From assembly GCF_002006345.1 (NCBI RefSeq), contig NZ_LZZM01000187.1, forward strand, positions 1-45,576: DNA of 45,576 nucleotides, in the 5' to 3' direction. The notes below the pieces were generated by a model, which was not told the DNA's origin, made no database searches, and worked only from the letters and a program-made list of their open reading frames with translations. The translations under genes were made by a program, and so were the position numbers. Shown in pieces: positions 25,108 to 34,851 of this stretch. This DNA is from Clostridium puniceum (GTDB lineage: Bacteria > Bacillota > Clostridia > Clostridiales > Clostridiaceae). Position 1 is the first letter of the stretch, and each line of letters begins with the position of its first letter.

Positions 25108-26787
25108 ATGAAAGACAAAAAATTTAAATTATCAGAGCTTCCTTATGAAAGAATAACAATTGAATCTTTTGAAAAAGAAGCATCTGAAATAATAAACGAA
25201 TTTAATGCTGCAAATAGTGGTGGGGAACAATTTCTAGTTCATAAAAAATATTACGCTTTAATGGGAAAAGTTCGTACTGCAATGACTTTATCAGGAATGA
25301 GACATAATGGTGATGTTTCAAATAAATTTTATGAAGAAGAACAGGAATATTATGATGAAATATCTCCTAAAATTGAAAGCTTTGAAGTAAAATATCAAAA
25401 GTTACTTTTTAATTCTCAATATAGAGTTTATCTTGAAAATAAGATAGGACAAGTTCCTTTTAAAGATATAGAAATTAAGTTAAAAGCTTTTGATGATGTA
25501 CTTATTCCGCTTAAGCAAGAAGAAAACACTCTTACATCAAAATATAATAAATTAATTGCACAAACTAATGTAGAATTTAGAGGGGAAACACTTAGTCTTT
25601 CTCTACTTGGAAAATATTTAAAATCTAAAGACAGAGCAACAAGAATTGAAGCAGCAAAAGCTAGAAGTGAAAAGCTGCTTACTATTAAAGATGAATTAGA
25701 TGACCTATTTGATAAACTTGTAGCAAATCGAAACGAACAAGCAAAATCAATGAAATATGATAATTTTGTTGAACTTGGTTATTATAATATGCAACGTAAT
25801 TCATATGATAAAAATGATGTGGCTAATTTTAGAAATCAAGTTAAAAAGATTTTTGTACCTATTGCATCTAAAATGCATGAGGAGAGAAGAAAACGTCTTG
25901 GTTTAGAAAAACTTGATTATGTTGATGAAGGTATTTACTTCCTAGATGGAAATCCTATTCCTGTTGGAAATGCAGATGATATTTTTGCAGCAGGTAAGAA
26001 AATGTATGGTGAATTATCTCCAGAAACAAAAGAATTCTTTAACTTTATGCTAGACCATGAATTATTTGATGTATTAGGAAGACCTAACAAAACGGCTGGT
26101 GGATATATGGATATGCTTATGGGATATAAGGCGCCAATTATCTTTGCTAATTTTAATGGTACTAGTGGTGATGTAGATGTTATGACCCATGAATGTGGGC
26201 ACGCTTTTCAAGGGTATTTAACAAGAAATGATGAAATACAAGAGCATAACAATATAACTAGTGAAACTGCTGAAGTACATTCAATGTCAATGGAGTTTTT
26301 CACAGGCAAATGGATGGAATTATTCTTTGGTGATAGAGCTAATGACTATAGGAAAGTTCAACTTGAAGATGCTATTGCATTTATACCATATGGATGTATG
26401 GTAGATGAATTCCAAGAAATAATCTATACAAAACCAGAACTTACACCTTCTGAAAGAAGAGAGGTTTGGAAGCAATTAGAAAATGAATATAAACCACATC
26501 TTGCTTTTAAAGATGATGAATTCTATGGTGAGGGACGTACTTGGCAAATGCAACAACATGTATATAATAGCCCATTCTATTATATTGATTATTGTCTTGC
26601 ACAAACATGTGCGCTTCAATTTAAAATAAGAATGGATGAAGATTATAAGGATGCATGGGAAAAATATATTGCATTTTCTTTAGAATCAGCAAAAGATTAT
26701 TTCCCTAATATGCTTCATAAGGTTGGTCTTAAAAGTCCTTTTGAAGATGGCTTTATAAAAGAAATAGTAGATAAGATAAAATTATAA
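25108..26787 (+). CDS. M3-family oligoendopeptidase (PepF-like)
   Basis: This 559-residue cytoplasmic zinc peptidase degrades short peptides. The gluzincin motif is His361-Glu-Cys-Gly-His365 (THECGHAFQGY), and the third ligand Glu lies in the downstream ITSETAEVHSMSMEFF segment. Also visible are TAGGYMDMLMGYKAPIIFANF before the active site and the C-terminal GRTWQMQQHVYNSPFYYIDY substrate-binding segment. The length matches the M3 family. GAGGAG (25094-25099) sets the ATG at 25108; an upstream in-frame GTG overlaps that site. It stands alone, with a T-box unit starting downstream. Confidence 0.96.
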   Translation: MKDKKFKLSELPYERITIESFEKEASEIINEFNAANSGGEQFLVHKKYYALMGKVRTAMTLSGMRHNGDVSNKFYEEEQEYYDEISPKIESFEVKYQKLLFNSQYRVYLENKIGQVPFKDIEIKLKAFDDVLIPLKQEENTLTSKYNKLIAQTNVEFRGETLSLSLLGKYLKSKDRATRIEAAKARSEKLLTIKDELDDLFDKLVANRNEQAKSMKYDNFVELGYYNMQRNSYDKNDVANFRNQVKKIFVPIASKMHEERRKRLGLEKLDYVDEGIYFLDGNPIPVGNADDIFAAGKKMYGELSPETKEFFNFMLDHELFDVLGRPNKTAGGYMDMLMGYKAPIIFANFNGTSGDVDVMTHECGHAFQGYLTRNDEIQEHNNITSETAEVHSMSMEFFTGKWMELFFGDRANDYRKVQLEDAIAFIPYGCMVDEFQEIIYTKPELTPSERREVWKQLENEYKPHLAFKDDEFYGEGRTWQMQQHVYNSPFYYIDYCLAQTCALQFKIRMDEDYKDAWEKYIAFSLESAKDYFPNMLHKVGLKSPFEDGFIKEIVDKIKL

Positions 26788-26829
26788 ATTAATAAATTAT
26801 CTTTACATTGGTATTTTCAAATTGTATAA

Positions 26830-26857
26830 TTGACTTGTATTTTATAAATAATATAAT
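26830..26857 (+). promoter_or_regulatory. predicted promoter of the GNAT-gltX T-box leader
   Basis: TTGACT (26830-26835), a 16-base spacer, TATAAT (26852-26857). Stem I of the T-box begins about 15 bases later. Confidence 0.7.
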
Positions 26858-26871
26858 TAAATCATTAAAGA

Positions 26872-27222
26872 TAAGTGCGTTGAAAAAGAAGAGTAAATAG
26901 TATTTTAATTTTAAGAGATCTAGGGATAGTGTAAGCCTAGAATTTAAAACTATTGAAGGAAGCTTTGGAGCAATAAATAGAAAGTCGTGAGATGTAGTAT
27001 ATTTGTGGGGTTATTCCCTTAAAGATAATTAAGAGGATTAAGTTGGTCATACAAAGAGTAATAAGTTAGTATGATTAATTAGTGTCATATGGCTAGAGCA
27101 GTTAACATAGTTAATGTTATAAGCGCTACGTTGACCTAATTACTAGATTTAATCAATTTAGGTGGTAACGCGGAAGTCAGCCTTTCGTCCTAAGTGTTTT
27201 TAGGACGAAAGGCTTTTTTGAA
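26872..27222 (+). promoter_or_regulatory. T-box riboswitch, apparent Glu specifier (GAA)
   Basis: Stem I contains AGAGTAA and, after the pairing arms TTTTAA/TTAAAA, the sequence TGAAG followed by GAA (26959-26961). This is the same offset that gives AAG in the lysS T-box. The T-box AGGTGGTAACGCGG is at 27160-27173. The terminator pairs AGCCTTTCGTCCTA (27179-27192) with TAGGACGAAAGGCT (27201-27214), followed by six T residues. The Glu reading agrees with gltX being the second gene downstream. Confidence 0.9.
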
Positions 27223-27306
27223 TTTATTATTAAATAAAAGATTTCAAATTCATAATTGTAATTTATGATGAATTTAAAAACAATGGATAATTGGAGGAAA
27301 GGAAAA

Positions 27307-27831
27307 ATGGAAAGATTAAAATTAGTTCTACCAACATCAGAAGATAAAGAAAAGCTTCTGGATTATAAAAGAGAATTTATTGAAAATGGAGATAACATGG
27401 ATGGGACTGCAAACTTAGCCAATGCTAAAACCTTTGAAGAATGGTATAGCTTATTTTGCGATAATTTAAACGAAGAAACTGTAAGAGAAGGTTTAGTTCC
27501 AGCAACTACATATATGGCTGTTTCTGTTAATGATGACCATTTAATTGGAATGATTGATATTAGACATAGGTTAAATGACTATTTGTTAAATTTTGGTGGA
27601 AATATAGGATATAGTATTAGGAAATCTGAAAGACAACAAGGATATGCAACAGAAATGTTATCATTAGCATTAAAAGAATGTTCAAAATTAAACATTAAAA
27701 AAGTTTTAATTACTTGTGAAAAAAATAATATTGCATCTGCAAAGACTATAAAAAATAATGATGGAAAATTAGAAAATGAAGTAGCAGAAGGAAACGAAAT
27801 TACACAAAGATATTGGATAACTTTAGATTAA
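27307..27831 (+). CDS. GNAT-family N-acetyltransferase
   Basis: This 174-residue GCN5-related acetyltransferase shows LIGMIDIRHRLN (beta4 region) and the acetyl-CoA P-loop region GYSIRKSERQQGYATEML (about 106-123; R/Q-x-x-G-x-A). A final strand with ITCEKNNIASAKTIKNNDGK follows. The acceptor substrate is unknown. GGAGG (27293-27297) sets the start. It is the first gene after the GAA T-box and lies between that leader and gltX, so it should be induced when Glu-tRNA charging falls, if gltX is the intended target. Confidence 0.9.
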   Translation: MERLKLVLPTSEDKEKLLDYKREFIENGDNMDGTANLANAKTFEEWYSLFCDNLNEETVREGLVPATTYMAVSVNDDHLIGMIDIRHRLNDYLLNFGGNIGYSIRKSERQQGYATEMLSLALKECSKLNIKKVLITCEKNNIASAKTIKNNDGKLENEVAEGNEITQRYWITLD

Positions 27832-27893
27832 GATTAATAGAATAATTTACAAATAGGTTAATTATGAATTTTCTTAAATTATATAAGTTTTAA

Positions 27894-27910
27894 TTAATTT
27901 TCTAAATTAA
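27894..27910 (+). repeat. palindromic motif, copy 3 (upstream of gltX)
   Basis: TTAATTT-TCT-AAATTAA, a perfect 7-3-7 palindrome, with TAAGTTTTAA before and AATAA after. It lies 180 bases before gltX. The rest of this spacer holds a small ACAAGG/CCTTGT hairpin (28037-28059) just before the gltX ribosome site. Confidence 0.5.
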
Positions 27911-28089
27911 AATAAGGTAAAGTGAATTGATACATGTGGTTTATTTATTGGAAGTTATATATTTAGAAAGTGTAATAAAAAATAATTTGATTTAAAACTA
28001 CATTATGTAGATGTATTTTTAATATAAATGGCTATGACAAGGGGCCTGTAACACCTTGTACACGAGATATAATAAGGAGATGTATAAAA

Positions 28090-29751
28090 ATGAGTTTTGA
28101 AAAATTAGCAGATATGATATTTGGAAATATTGAGCATACAACAGAATATTATATTGAAAAATATCCAAAGAGAAATCTTAAAGAAGGTGCAAAAGTTACA
28201 AGATATGCACCAAGTCCAACTGGATTTCAACATATAGGTGGAGTATTTTCTGCATTAATAAATGAAAGATTAGCAAGTCAAAGTGAAGGTGTATTTTTTT
28301 TAAGAATAGAAGATACTGACCAAAAGAGAGAAGTAGAAGGTGCAATAGAAGATACAATTGCAACTATGCATAACTTTGGCTTAGATTTTAGTGAAGGCAT
28401 GACAGGACAAGAGACTTCTAAAGGTGAATATGGTCCATATAAACAAAGTGAAAGAGCTGATATATATAATACCTTTGCAAAAGATTTACTTATAAAAGGG
28501 TTAGCTTATCCAGATTTTTGCACTCCAGAAGAATTAGCAGAATTAAGGGAAAGACAAATGGCTAATAAAATAACTCCAGGTTATTATGGAGAATATGCTA
28601 AGTTCAGAAATATAGCTGAAGAGGAAGCTATTAAGAGAATTGAAAATGGAGAAAAATATATTATTAGATTAAAATCACCTGGAAATCCTGAAAAGAGAGT
28701 TGAATTCCATGACTTAATAAAAGGTGATATATCATTCCCAGAAAACAATCAAGATGTAGTGCTTATTAAAGGAGATGGACTTCCAACATATCACTTTGCT
28801 CATGCAATAGATGATTTCTTAATGAGAACTACAGATGTAATAAGAGGAGAAGAATGGTTATCATCACTTCCTATACATGTTCAATTATTTGAAGTTTTAG
28901 GATTTGAAGCTCCAAGATATGCTCATATTCCAGTAATAATGAAACAAGATGGAGGATCAAAAAGAAAGCTTTCAAAGAGAAAAGATCCAGAAGCAGCTGT
29001 ATCTTATTATAAGGAAGTTGGATTCCCAACAATAACAGTAATTGAATATTTACTTAATATAGTTAATTCTACCTTCGAAGAATGGAGAGCTGAAAATCCT
29101 AAGGCAGATTATCATGAATTTGAAATTCACCTAGAAAAAATGGGTAAGAGTGGAGCATTATTTGATTTAATTAAATTAAATGACGTATCTAAAGATTGCA
29201 TATCTATTATGAAAGCCACTGATGTTTATGAATATTATGTAGCTTGGGCTAAAGAATTTGATGAAGAAATGTATAAATTAGTTACAAAAAATGAAACTAT
29301 GACAAAAGAAATCTTCAACATAGATAAAGAAGGTCCAAAGCCAAGAAAAGATTTTGCTAAATGGAATGAAGTAAAAGAAAAAACATTCTATTTCTTTGAT
29401 GAATTATTTGAGAAAGAAACAGCAGAACAAATAGAATTACCAAAGGGAGTTACATTAGAAGCTGCTAAAGAAGTTGTAGGAACTTATAAGAATGAATTTA
29501 ACTTCAATGTAGGAATCCAAGAAGTTTGGTTTGAAGATTTGAAAGAAATAGGACTTAAACTTGGATATTGTGCTAATAGAAAAGATTTCAAAGCAAATCC
29601 AGATCAATATAAAGGTATGATTTCAGATGTTGCAGGAGCAGTTAGAGCAGCATTAACTCATAGAACTAATTCACCTGATATCTATACGATTATGCAAATT
29701 ATAGGTGAAGAAAATACTAGAAGCAGATTTGATAAATTTTTAAGTTTATAA
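28090..29751 (+). CDS. gltX: glutamate--tRNA ligase
   Basis: This 553-residue class I aminoacyl-tRNA synthetase charges tRNA with glutamate. The HIGH-type motif reads [11 protein letters not shown] (41-51) and the KMSKS-type motif reads KLSKR (293-297). [15 protein letters not shown] (glutamate and tRNA recognition) and a helical anticodon-binding C-terminal half follow. An N-terminal extension of about 30 residues precedes the catalytic domain. AAGGAG sets the start. It is preceded by a GAA-type T-box plus a GNAT gene and followed by a strong terminator. Whether it also charges tRNA-Gln cannot be read from the sequence. Confidence 0.97.
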   Translation: MSFEKLADMIFGNIEHTTEYYIEKYPKRNLKEGAKVTRYAPSPTGFQHIGGVFSALINERLASQSEGVFFLRIEDTDQKREVEGAIEDTIATMHNFGLDFSEGMTGQETSKGEYGPYKQSERADIYNTFAKDLLIKGLAYPDFCTPEELAELRERQMANKITPGYYGEYAKFRNIAEEEAIKRIENGEKYIIRLKSPGNPEKRVEFHDLIKGDISFPENNQDVVLIKGDGLPTYHFAHAIDDFLMRTTDVIRGEEWLSSLPIHVQLFEVLGFEAPRYAHIPVIMKQDGGSKRKLSKRKDPEAAVSYYKEVGFPTITVIEYLLNIVNSTFEEWRAENPKADYHEFEIHLEKMGKSGALFDLIKLNDVSKDCISIMKATDVYEYYVAWAKEFDEEMYKLVTKNETMTKEIFNIDKEGPKPRKDFAKWNEVKEKTFYFFDELFEKETAEQIELPKGVTLEAAKEVVGTYKNEFNFNVGIQEVWFEDLKEIGLKLGYCANRKDFKANPDQYKGMISDVAGAVRAALTHRTNSPDIYTIMQIIGEENTRSRFDKFLSL

Positions 29752-29754
29752 TAC

Positions 29755-29801
29755 AAAAGGCATAGAACCTAAATTTATTTTTAGAGTTCTATGCCTTTTT
29801 G
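29755..29801 (+). terminator. terminator after gltX
   Basis: AAAAGGCATAGAAC (29755-29768) pairs perfectly with GTTCTATGCCTTTT (29786-29799) and runs into T residues. Confidence 0.92.
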
Positions 29802-29908
29802 TTTAATTACAGTAAGGTTTGAATAAAAATAATATTTTATGATATTCATACTTAAATATTATATAATAAGCTTTTATGCATAATTATTTTGAGTCTTTAT
29901 AATTATAA

Positions 29909-32905
29909 CTAAGCTTTTACAAGTTTTAATATAACTTGTCCTGTATATGTTCCAGCTACAATTTCCGTTTTCACTCCGTTAACAGTCATTTCAATCTTAT
30001 ATCCTTCAGGTGCTTTAATATTTGCATCTTCTGAAATAATTAGACTGCCAAGATAAGAATCATTTGTAATTGTCCATGTAGAATTCTTATTAAAGCTTGC
30101 ACTGATTCCAAAGTTAGCTTTAGCACCATAATAATTTCCGTTTAAATTTGAAATTTTACCTGTTCCATCTGTATAAGAAAGATTGTTAACTTTCCATAAA
30201 CCATTTGAACCATCAGCAAAGGAACCATTGAAATTAGAATCTGTAAAGTTTACTGTAAGTTTTGATGATCTGCTACTGGTTCTCCCTTCAACATTTCTGT
30301 TTACGTCACCTTCATTCCAAATTATACCTTCAGAGTTAGATTTGTTAAAATTAATTATAGGTGCAGAACCGGCTTCGGAAGCTACAAGGTAATTATAATC
30401 TTTTTTGTTGGTATTACTAAATTTGCTTTCATTGAAAACAAGATTGATGCCTGATGCTTCAAATTCCATAACTGAACTTACAAGCCCGCCATAAGCGCTT
30501 CCGCTTGTTAGATATGGAACATCTGAGAAGTCAGTAGTGCCAGTATATTTACCAGCAGAATAGTTGTAATATGTGTTATCTAAAACACTGTTTCTTAGCA
30601 TGGTATCAGTTGTATATTTTTTTCCAGCAATTTTACTTAGTTTTTTTATAAGTGTTGCTGAAGCGTCTTTAGAAATACCATAGTTATTACAAAGCGTACC
30701 AATAGTCATTGTAGAATCACTCATCATATAATGAATTAAATCTGAACTTCCACTAGCTTCTTTCCACGCTGCAACTGCTTGAGCAGCAGTTTCACCCAAA
30801 ACATATCCCTTAATATCTTTGTCAGCCGTCAAATTAACTTTGTTAAAAGTGGAGGTTGAATCTGTGTTTATACCGCCACGATTTCTGAAAGCAATTTGAC
30901 CTATAGCAGAACTGTTATTAACTTTAAAGCTACCTCCAGAAGCAGAAACAAATCCTGCATCCATTTTTGAAAGGAAAGATGAGTCCTCTGCAGTAATGAC
31001 ACCACCACCAATAACATAGGCACCAGCTGAACGATTACCATAAACAGTTGTACGGAAATCTTTTACGTCAACAACACCGTTCCCGAAATCATTTGCTAGT
31101 GCAGAAGATTGTCCAACAGAGTAACTTCCTGGAGTACCTGTAACTGATGATATTTTATTTAAGTATGCGTATCCACCATATACTACGTCTGCAACATGAT
31201 TGTTCCAACCTTTTAAGTTAAAATCAGCATTGTATACATAAGCACTGGAGGTGTCTGATGGTGCAGATTTATTACCTGCTTTAGTTCCAGCTCCACCAGC
31301 TATAATACCATTAGTACCATCACCATTAGCAGAAAAAGTACTTTTTTTGCCATTAAGTTCTCCAACAGTAATTTTTCCACCATTTGTGGCATAGAGAAGT
31401 GCATTCATTCCCCATTCCATCATGATTTCAACATTATAGGAACTAAGACCTGTTTCGTAAGACATTTTTGCCCAGTTGCCAACAGATGAAGATGCAGCAT
31501 GGAGCTCATCAACATCAATGGTTCCATAATCATTAGCCCAAAGAATACTGCGATTTTCATTGGCTTTAGCGCCAATAATATCGCCATCACTAGAAGTAGT
31601 GGCAGTTAAACTTTTCTTATAAAGGTTATCACCTTCCCCACTTGTTTTTACCACTGAATTTGCAAAGGAAAGGTATATGTTACTTAAGATATCTCTAGCA
31701 CTTAGACCATTAAGGTTTGTGTTATTACTATAGATTGTAACAGGGTTGTAGGAATAGGTTACGCTGTAAGGAGAATAGTAAAGAATATCAACATCACCAT
31801 CGCTATCTGTATCTCTGTAAGTAACATATTTATAATGACTGTTAGTTGAAGGGAATTTTCCACTTTTTTCGTCAATAGAAATATTTTCACCAGTTTTTAC
31901 ATCATAAGCAACAGCATTTTTATCTAAATCAACTTTATTTCCGTTGATATAATAGCCTTCTTGAAAATTTAAAAGGGTTTTAACTTTGTTGTAGGAGCTA
32001 TCATTTGCGATTTTATTATTAAGAGCAGAAGCTTCTTCTGCAGTCAAAGAACGAAATGTTTTGTTCAGTTCATTTTCACTTACATCATTAGTAAAGTTTT
32101 TATAAATTTCAATGACTTGCGCTGCGGGAACATAATTATCACCTGTAAATGTAACAGTATTATTGGTGAAGCTTACATCAGAAGTTTTGCCGCTAGCACT
32201 TTTACAAATGTTTGCTATAGATGATGCTGTGATTCCGTAACTTGATGAGTTTGTTACATTTAGATAAGCTCCACCGCCAATAGCAGCTGCACTGGAATTA
32301 TTAATGGAGACACTTATACTTTCAGTATTTCCTGTTACAACAGCTTTTCCACCTGCAGAAGTTTGAGTTGTTCCTGTTGGAAGGTATAGAGCAGCGTTAC
32401 CACTACTTTGAAAAGCACCTTCTTTAATAGATACACTAGGGTTTGCAAAGGAAAGGATGATAGCAGTATTTAAATCATAAAATGCCCAATCATCAATTTC
32501 TGTTACACTATTAGGAACATAAACAGCCATAATTTCACTATGATGGCCAAAAGCTTGTGCTGAAATTTTTGTAACAGGAGCTCCACCTAGTACGCTAGGA
32601 ACAATAACTACTTGATCTGTTTTTCCTGAATAATAAGTAATAGAGCTAGTTATTGTTTTATTAGTACCAGAAGTTGTTGTTGTAATGTCAAAAGACCAGT
32701 CACCCTCAATAGTAGAAATTTTTGTCGTAGATGAGGTATTGCCTCCACCTTGGTCTGGAGGTGGTCCCATATCATCGACTTCACCAGAGGTTACACCTTC
32801 TGGAAATTCTGGGGGCTGTTCTGCGGCTATAACATTGAGAGAAAAACAGGTTGTTACCATAGACAGTGTTAGAAGCAGGGTTAAAATTCGTTTTTTTAGT
32901 TTCAT
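29909..32905 (-). CDS. large exported BspA-like / beta-helix surface protein
   Basis: This 998-residue exported protein has a signal peptide (about 1-28, ending VIAA) and then a Pro/Gly-rich stretch. A short BspA-type LRR region (about 105-160; VTKISAQAFGHHSEIMAVYVPNSV...DDWAFYD) follows. A calcium-loop-like DTDSDGDVD sits near residue 365. The rest is a long Ser/Asn/Gly-rich repetitive region with the look of a right-handed beta-helix (NGIIAGGAG, GGYAYLNKI, VYGNRSAGAYVIGGGVI). No LPxTG anchor or SLH domain is visible, so how it stays on the surface is unknown. An AGGAGG site supports the start. Its base composition is richer in G+C than its neighbours, suggesting acquisition. Confidence 0.8.
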   Translation of the reverse strand: MKLKKRILTLLLTLSMVTTCFSLNVIAAEQPPEFPEGVTSGEVDDMGPPPDQGGGNTSSTTKISTIEGDWSFDITTTTSGTNKTITSSITYYSGKTDQVVIVPSVLGGAPVTKISAQAFGHHSEIMAVYVPNSVTEIDDWAFYDLNTAIILSFANPSVSIKEGAFQSSGNAALYLPTGTTQTSAGGKAVVTGNTESISVSINNSSAAAIGGGAYLNVTNSSSYGITASSIANICKSASGKTSDVSFTNNTVTFTGDNYVPAAQVIEIYKNFTNDVSENELNKTFRSLTAEEASALNNKIANDSSYNKVKTLLNFQEGYYINGNKVDLDKNAVAYDVKTGENISIDEKSGKFPSTNSHYKYVTYRDTDSDGDVDILYYSPYSVTYSYNPVTIYSNNTNLNGLSARDILSNIYLSFANSVVKTSGEGDNLYKKSLTATTSSDGDIIGAKANENRSILWANDYGTIDVDELHAASSSVGNWAKMSYETGLSSYNVEIMMEWGMNALLYATNGGKITVGELNGKKSTFSANGDGTNGIIAGGAGTKAGNKSAPSDTSSAYVYNADFNLKGWNNHVADVVYGGYAYLNKISSVTGTPGSYSVGQSSALANDFGNGVVDVKDFRTTVYGNRSAGAYVIGGGVITAEDSSFLSKMDAGFVSASGGSFKVNNSSAIGQIAFRNRGGINTDSTSTFNKVNLTADKDIKGYVLGETAAQAVAAWKEASGSSDLIHYMMSDSTMTIGTLCNNYGISKDASATLIKKLSKIAGKKYTTDTMLRNSVLDNTYYNYSAGKYTGTTDFSDVPYLTSGSAYGGLVSSVMEFEASGINLVFNESKFSNTNKKDYNYLVASEAGSAPIINFNKSNSEGIIWNEGDVNRNVEGRTSSRSSKLTVNFTDSNFNGSFADGSNGLWKVNNLSYTDGTGKISNLNGNYYGAKANFGISASFNKNSTWTITNDSYLGSLIISEDANIKAPEGYKIEMTVNGVKTEIVAGTYTGQVILKLVKA

Positions 32906-33186
32906 ATTTATCCTCCTATTTATATAAATTTGTTATTCATGGTGTATTTTAACATATGAACCTTTAATGAACCTTAAACTAATTATGCTTCATAAACTTA
33001 TATTTATATAAAATGCTATGATAATTAATCTTTTATAAGAAAATAATAGAAAATTTAACTATTTAGGATTAGAATTAAATTACATCATTTTTATCAAAAG
33101 CAACTTCAAGTTGTCAATTTTGTTATACTTAATTGGTAGAAGCATGGTAATATTTTCGATATACTGATATTAGAGGTGGTTAAACA

Positions 33187-33867
33187 ATGAGTTTTCAAGA
33201 ACAATTGCAAACACTTAGAAAAGCAAAAGGCCTATCACAAGAAAAATTAGCTGAGTTTTTAGGTATATCAAGACAAGCGGTCGCAAAATGGGAAGTAGGG
33301 CAGTCTTATCCTGATATTGCAAGATTAATTGCATTAAGTGATTTCTTTAAAGTAAGTATTGATAAGTTAGTTAATGATTATGAAGAAAATTGCCGCTTAT
33401 TTATAGAAGAAAATAAAGTCAACTATGTAAATGAAGATATAATCAATTTCTTGTGCAAGGCAAAAAAATGCACATATGCTGGAAAGGGATCAGAGTGTAG
33501 ACCTTCAAGACCTAATTCTCATGATTTAGAATATGTAGAAGGAAATTTAAAATACATTGATACATATTTAGGTGGAGAAAGATTTTCGGGGGAAGAAGCT
33601 TTGTGGAAAGATGATATTCCATTTTGGTCAATGAATTATATTGGAAGAGTTTTAGATGAAAGATTTTCAGGAAGTTTTTTGAAGGAAGCCTTGAGTTTAG
33701 TAAGTACAGAAAATCCTTATCGTGGGCCTGTTATTTATCAAAATGGACAGTATAAATATCATTGTATTATTAGTGGTGAGTTCAATTGGTTTCAAGGTCG
33801 TGAAGAAATTTATTTTGATGATATTAAGGTTTATGAATGCTTTTTTCATGGTGGATTAATTAAATAG
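33187..33867 (+). CDS. XRE-family HTH regulator with DUF5680-like domain
   Basis: This is a 226-residue protein. Residues 1-65 are a lambda-repressor-type helix-turn-helix (LSQEKLAEFLGISRQAVAKWE is the DNA-reading part). Residues about 80-226 match the DUF5680 type, with ATP-independent, probably ligand-sensing folds (CKAKKCTYAGKGSE, YEGNLKYIDTYLGGERFSGEE-like segment, NYIGRVLDERFSGSFLKEAL). A GAGGTGG site supports the start. It is 15 bases upstream of the methionine aminopeptidase gene, so the two may share a transcript. The target genes are unknown. Confidence 0.85.
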   Translation: MSFQEQLQTLRKAKGLSQEKLAEFLGISRQAVAKWEVGQSYPDIARLIALSDFFKVSIDKLVNDYEENCRLFIEENKVNYVNEDIINFLCKAKKCTYAGKGSECRPSRPNSHDLEYVEGNLKYIDTYLGGERFSGEEALWKDDIPFWSMNYIGRVLDERFSGSFLKEALSLVSTENPYRGPVIYQNGQYKYHCIISGEFNWFQGREEIYFDDIKVYECFFHGGLIK

Positions 33868-33882
33868 TAAGGATGAATATAT

Positions 33883-34767
33883 ATGGAGAATAATATTATG
33901 ATGTTAAATAGAAATGATTTATGTTGGTGCAAAAGTGGATTAAAATATAAAAAATGTCATTTGGAATTTGATGAAAAGTTAGATCGCTTAAGAAGAAAAG
34001 GGCATATAGTACCAACAAGAAATCTTATAAAAACAAAAGATCAAATTGAAGGAATAAAAAAGAGTGCTAAGATTAATAATGGTATTCTAGACTTAATTAG
34101 CGAAAAAATTAAAGAAGGAATGGCGACAGAAGATATAGATAAATTAGCTTATGACTATACAATATCTAATGGTGCAATTCCAGCAACTCTTAATTATGAG
34201 GGATACCCTAAAAGTATTTGTGTATCAATAAACAATGAAGTATGCCATGGAATACCAAGTAAAGAGGTTATTCTTAAAAGAGGTGATATTGTAAATGTAG
34301 ATGTAACAACTATACTAAACGGATATTATTCGGATGCATCAAGAATGTTTATGATTGGTGAAGTAAATGAGGAAGCTAAAAAATTGGTTCAGGTAACTAA
34401 GGAATGCTTAAAGAAAGGTTTGCAAGCAGTTAAACCTTGGGGATTTTTAGGTGATATTGGAGCTGTAATTCAAGAGCATGCAGAAAGTAATGGGTATTCA
34501 GTAGTTAGAGAATTTGGAGGACATGGAGTTGGATTAGACATTCATGAAGAGCCATTTGTTTTTCATTTTGGAAAAAGAGGAACAGATATGGTTTTGGTAC
34601 CGGGGATGGTATTTACAATTGAACCTATGATAAATGCTGGAAATTATGAAGTGTTTATTGATGAGAATAATGGGTGGACTGCATTAACAGTTGATGGTTC
34701 TCTTTCAGCACAATGGGAACATACTGTTCTTGTGACTGAAAATGGTGTGGAAGTAATTTCAAAATAG
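33883..34767 (+). CDS. map: type I methionine aminopeptidase with N-terminal SEC-C motif
   Basis: This 294-residue enzyme removes initiator Met from proteins. A SEC-C zinc motif (RNDLCWCKSGLKYKKCH; C14, C16, C25, H26) precedes the pita-bread domain. The five metal ligands are Asp140, Asp151, His214, Glu247 and Glu279, all intact. AAGGATG lies before the start. It follows the XRE-DUF5680 regulator. Clostridia usually keep another map in the ribosomal-protein operon, so this SEC-C form is probably an accessory copy. Confidence 0.95.
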   Translation: MENNIMMLNRNDLCWCKSGLKYKKCHLEFDEKLDRLRRKGHIVPTRNLIKTKDQIEGIKKSAKINNGILDLISEKIKEGMATEDIDKLAYDYTISNGAIPATLNYEGYPKSICVSINNEVCHGIPSKEVILKRGDIVNVDVTTILNGYYSDASRMFMIGEVNEEAKKLVQVTKECLKKGLQAVKPWGFLGDIGAVIQEHAESNGYSVVREFGGHGVGLDIHEEPFVFHFGKRGTDMVLVPGMVFTIEPMINAGNYEVFIDENNGWTALTVDGSLSAQWEHTVLVTENGVEVISK

Positions 34768-34851
34768 TAAAAATAATAGTAAAAGAGTTGCAGCTATGGT
34801 TGTATATTATCCTAATATTTATATAGCAAGTATTGTATTGAGAAATAAAAC

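Noticed and set aside
27894..27910. CodY box
   Set aside because: The left half resembles AATTTTC but the right half follows the motif's own 7-3-7 symmetry, not the CodY consensus.
30183..30392. Plus-strand open frame inside the large exported protein gene
   Set aside because: Antisense shadow of the 998-residue coding sequence; no start signal.
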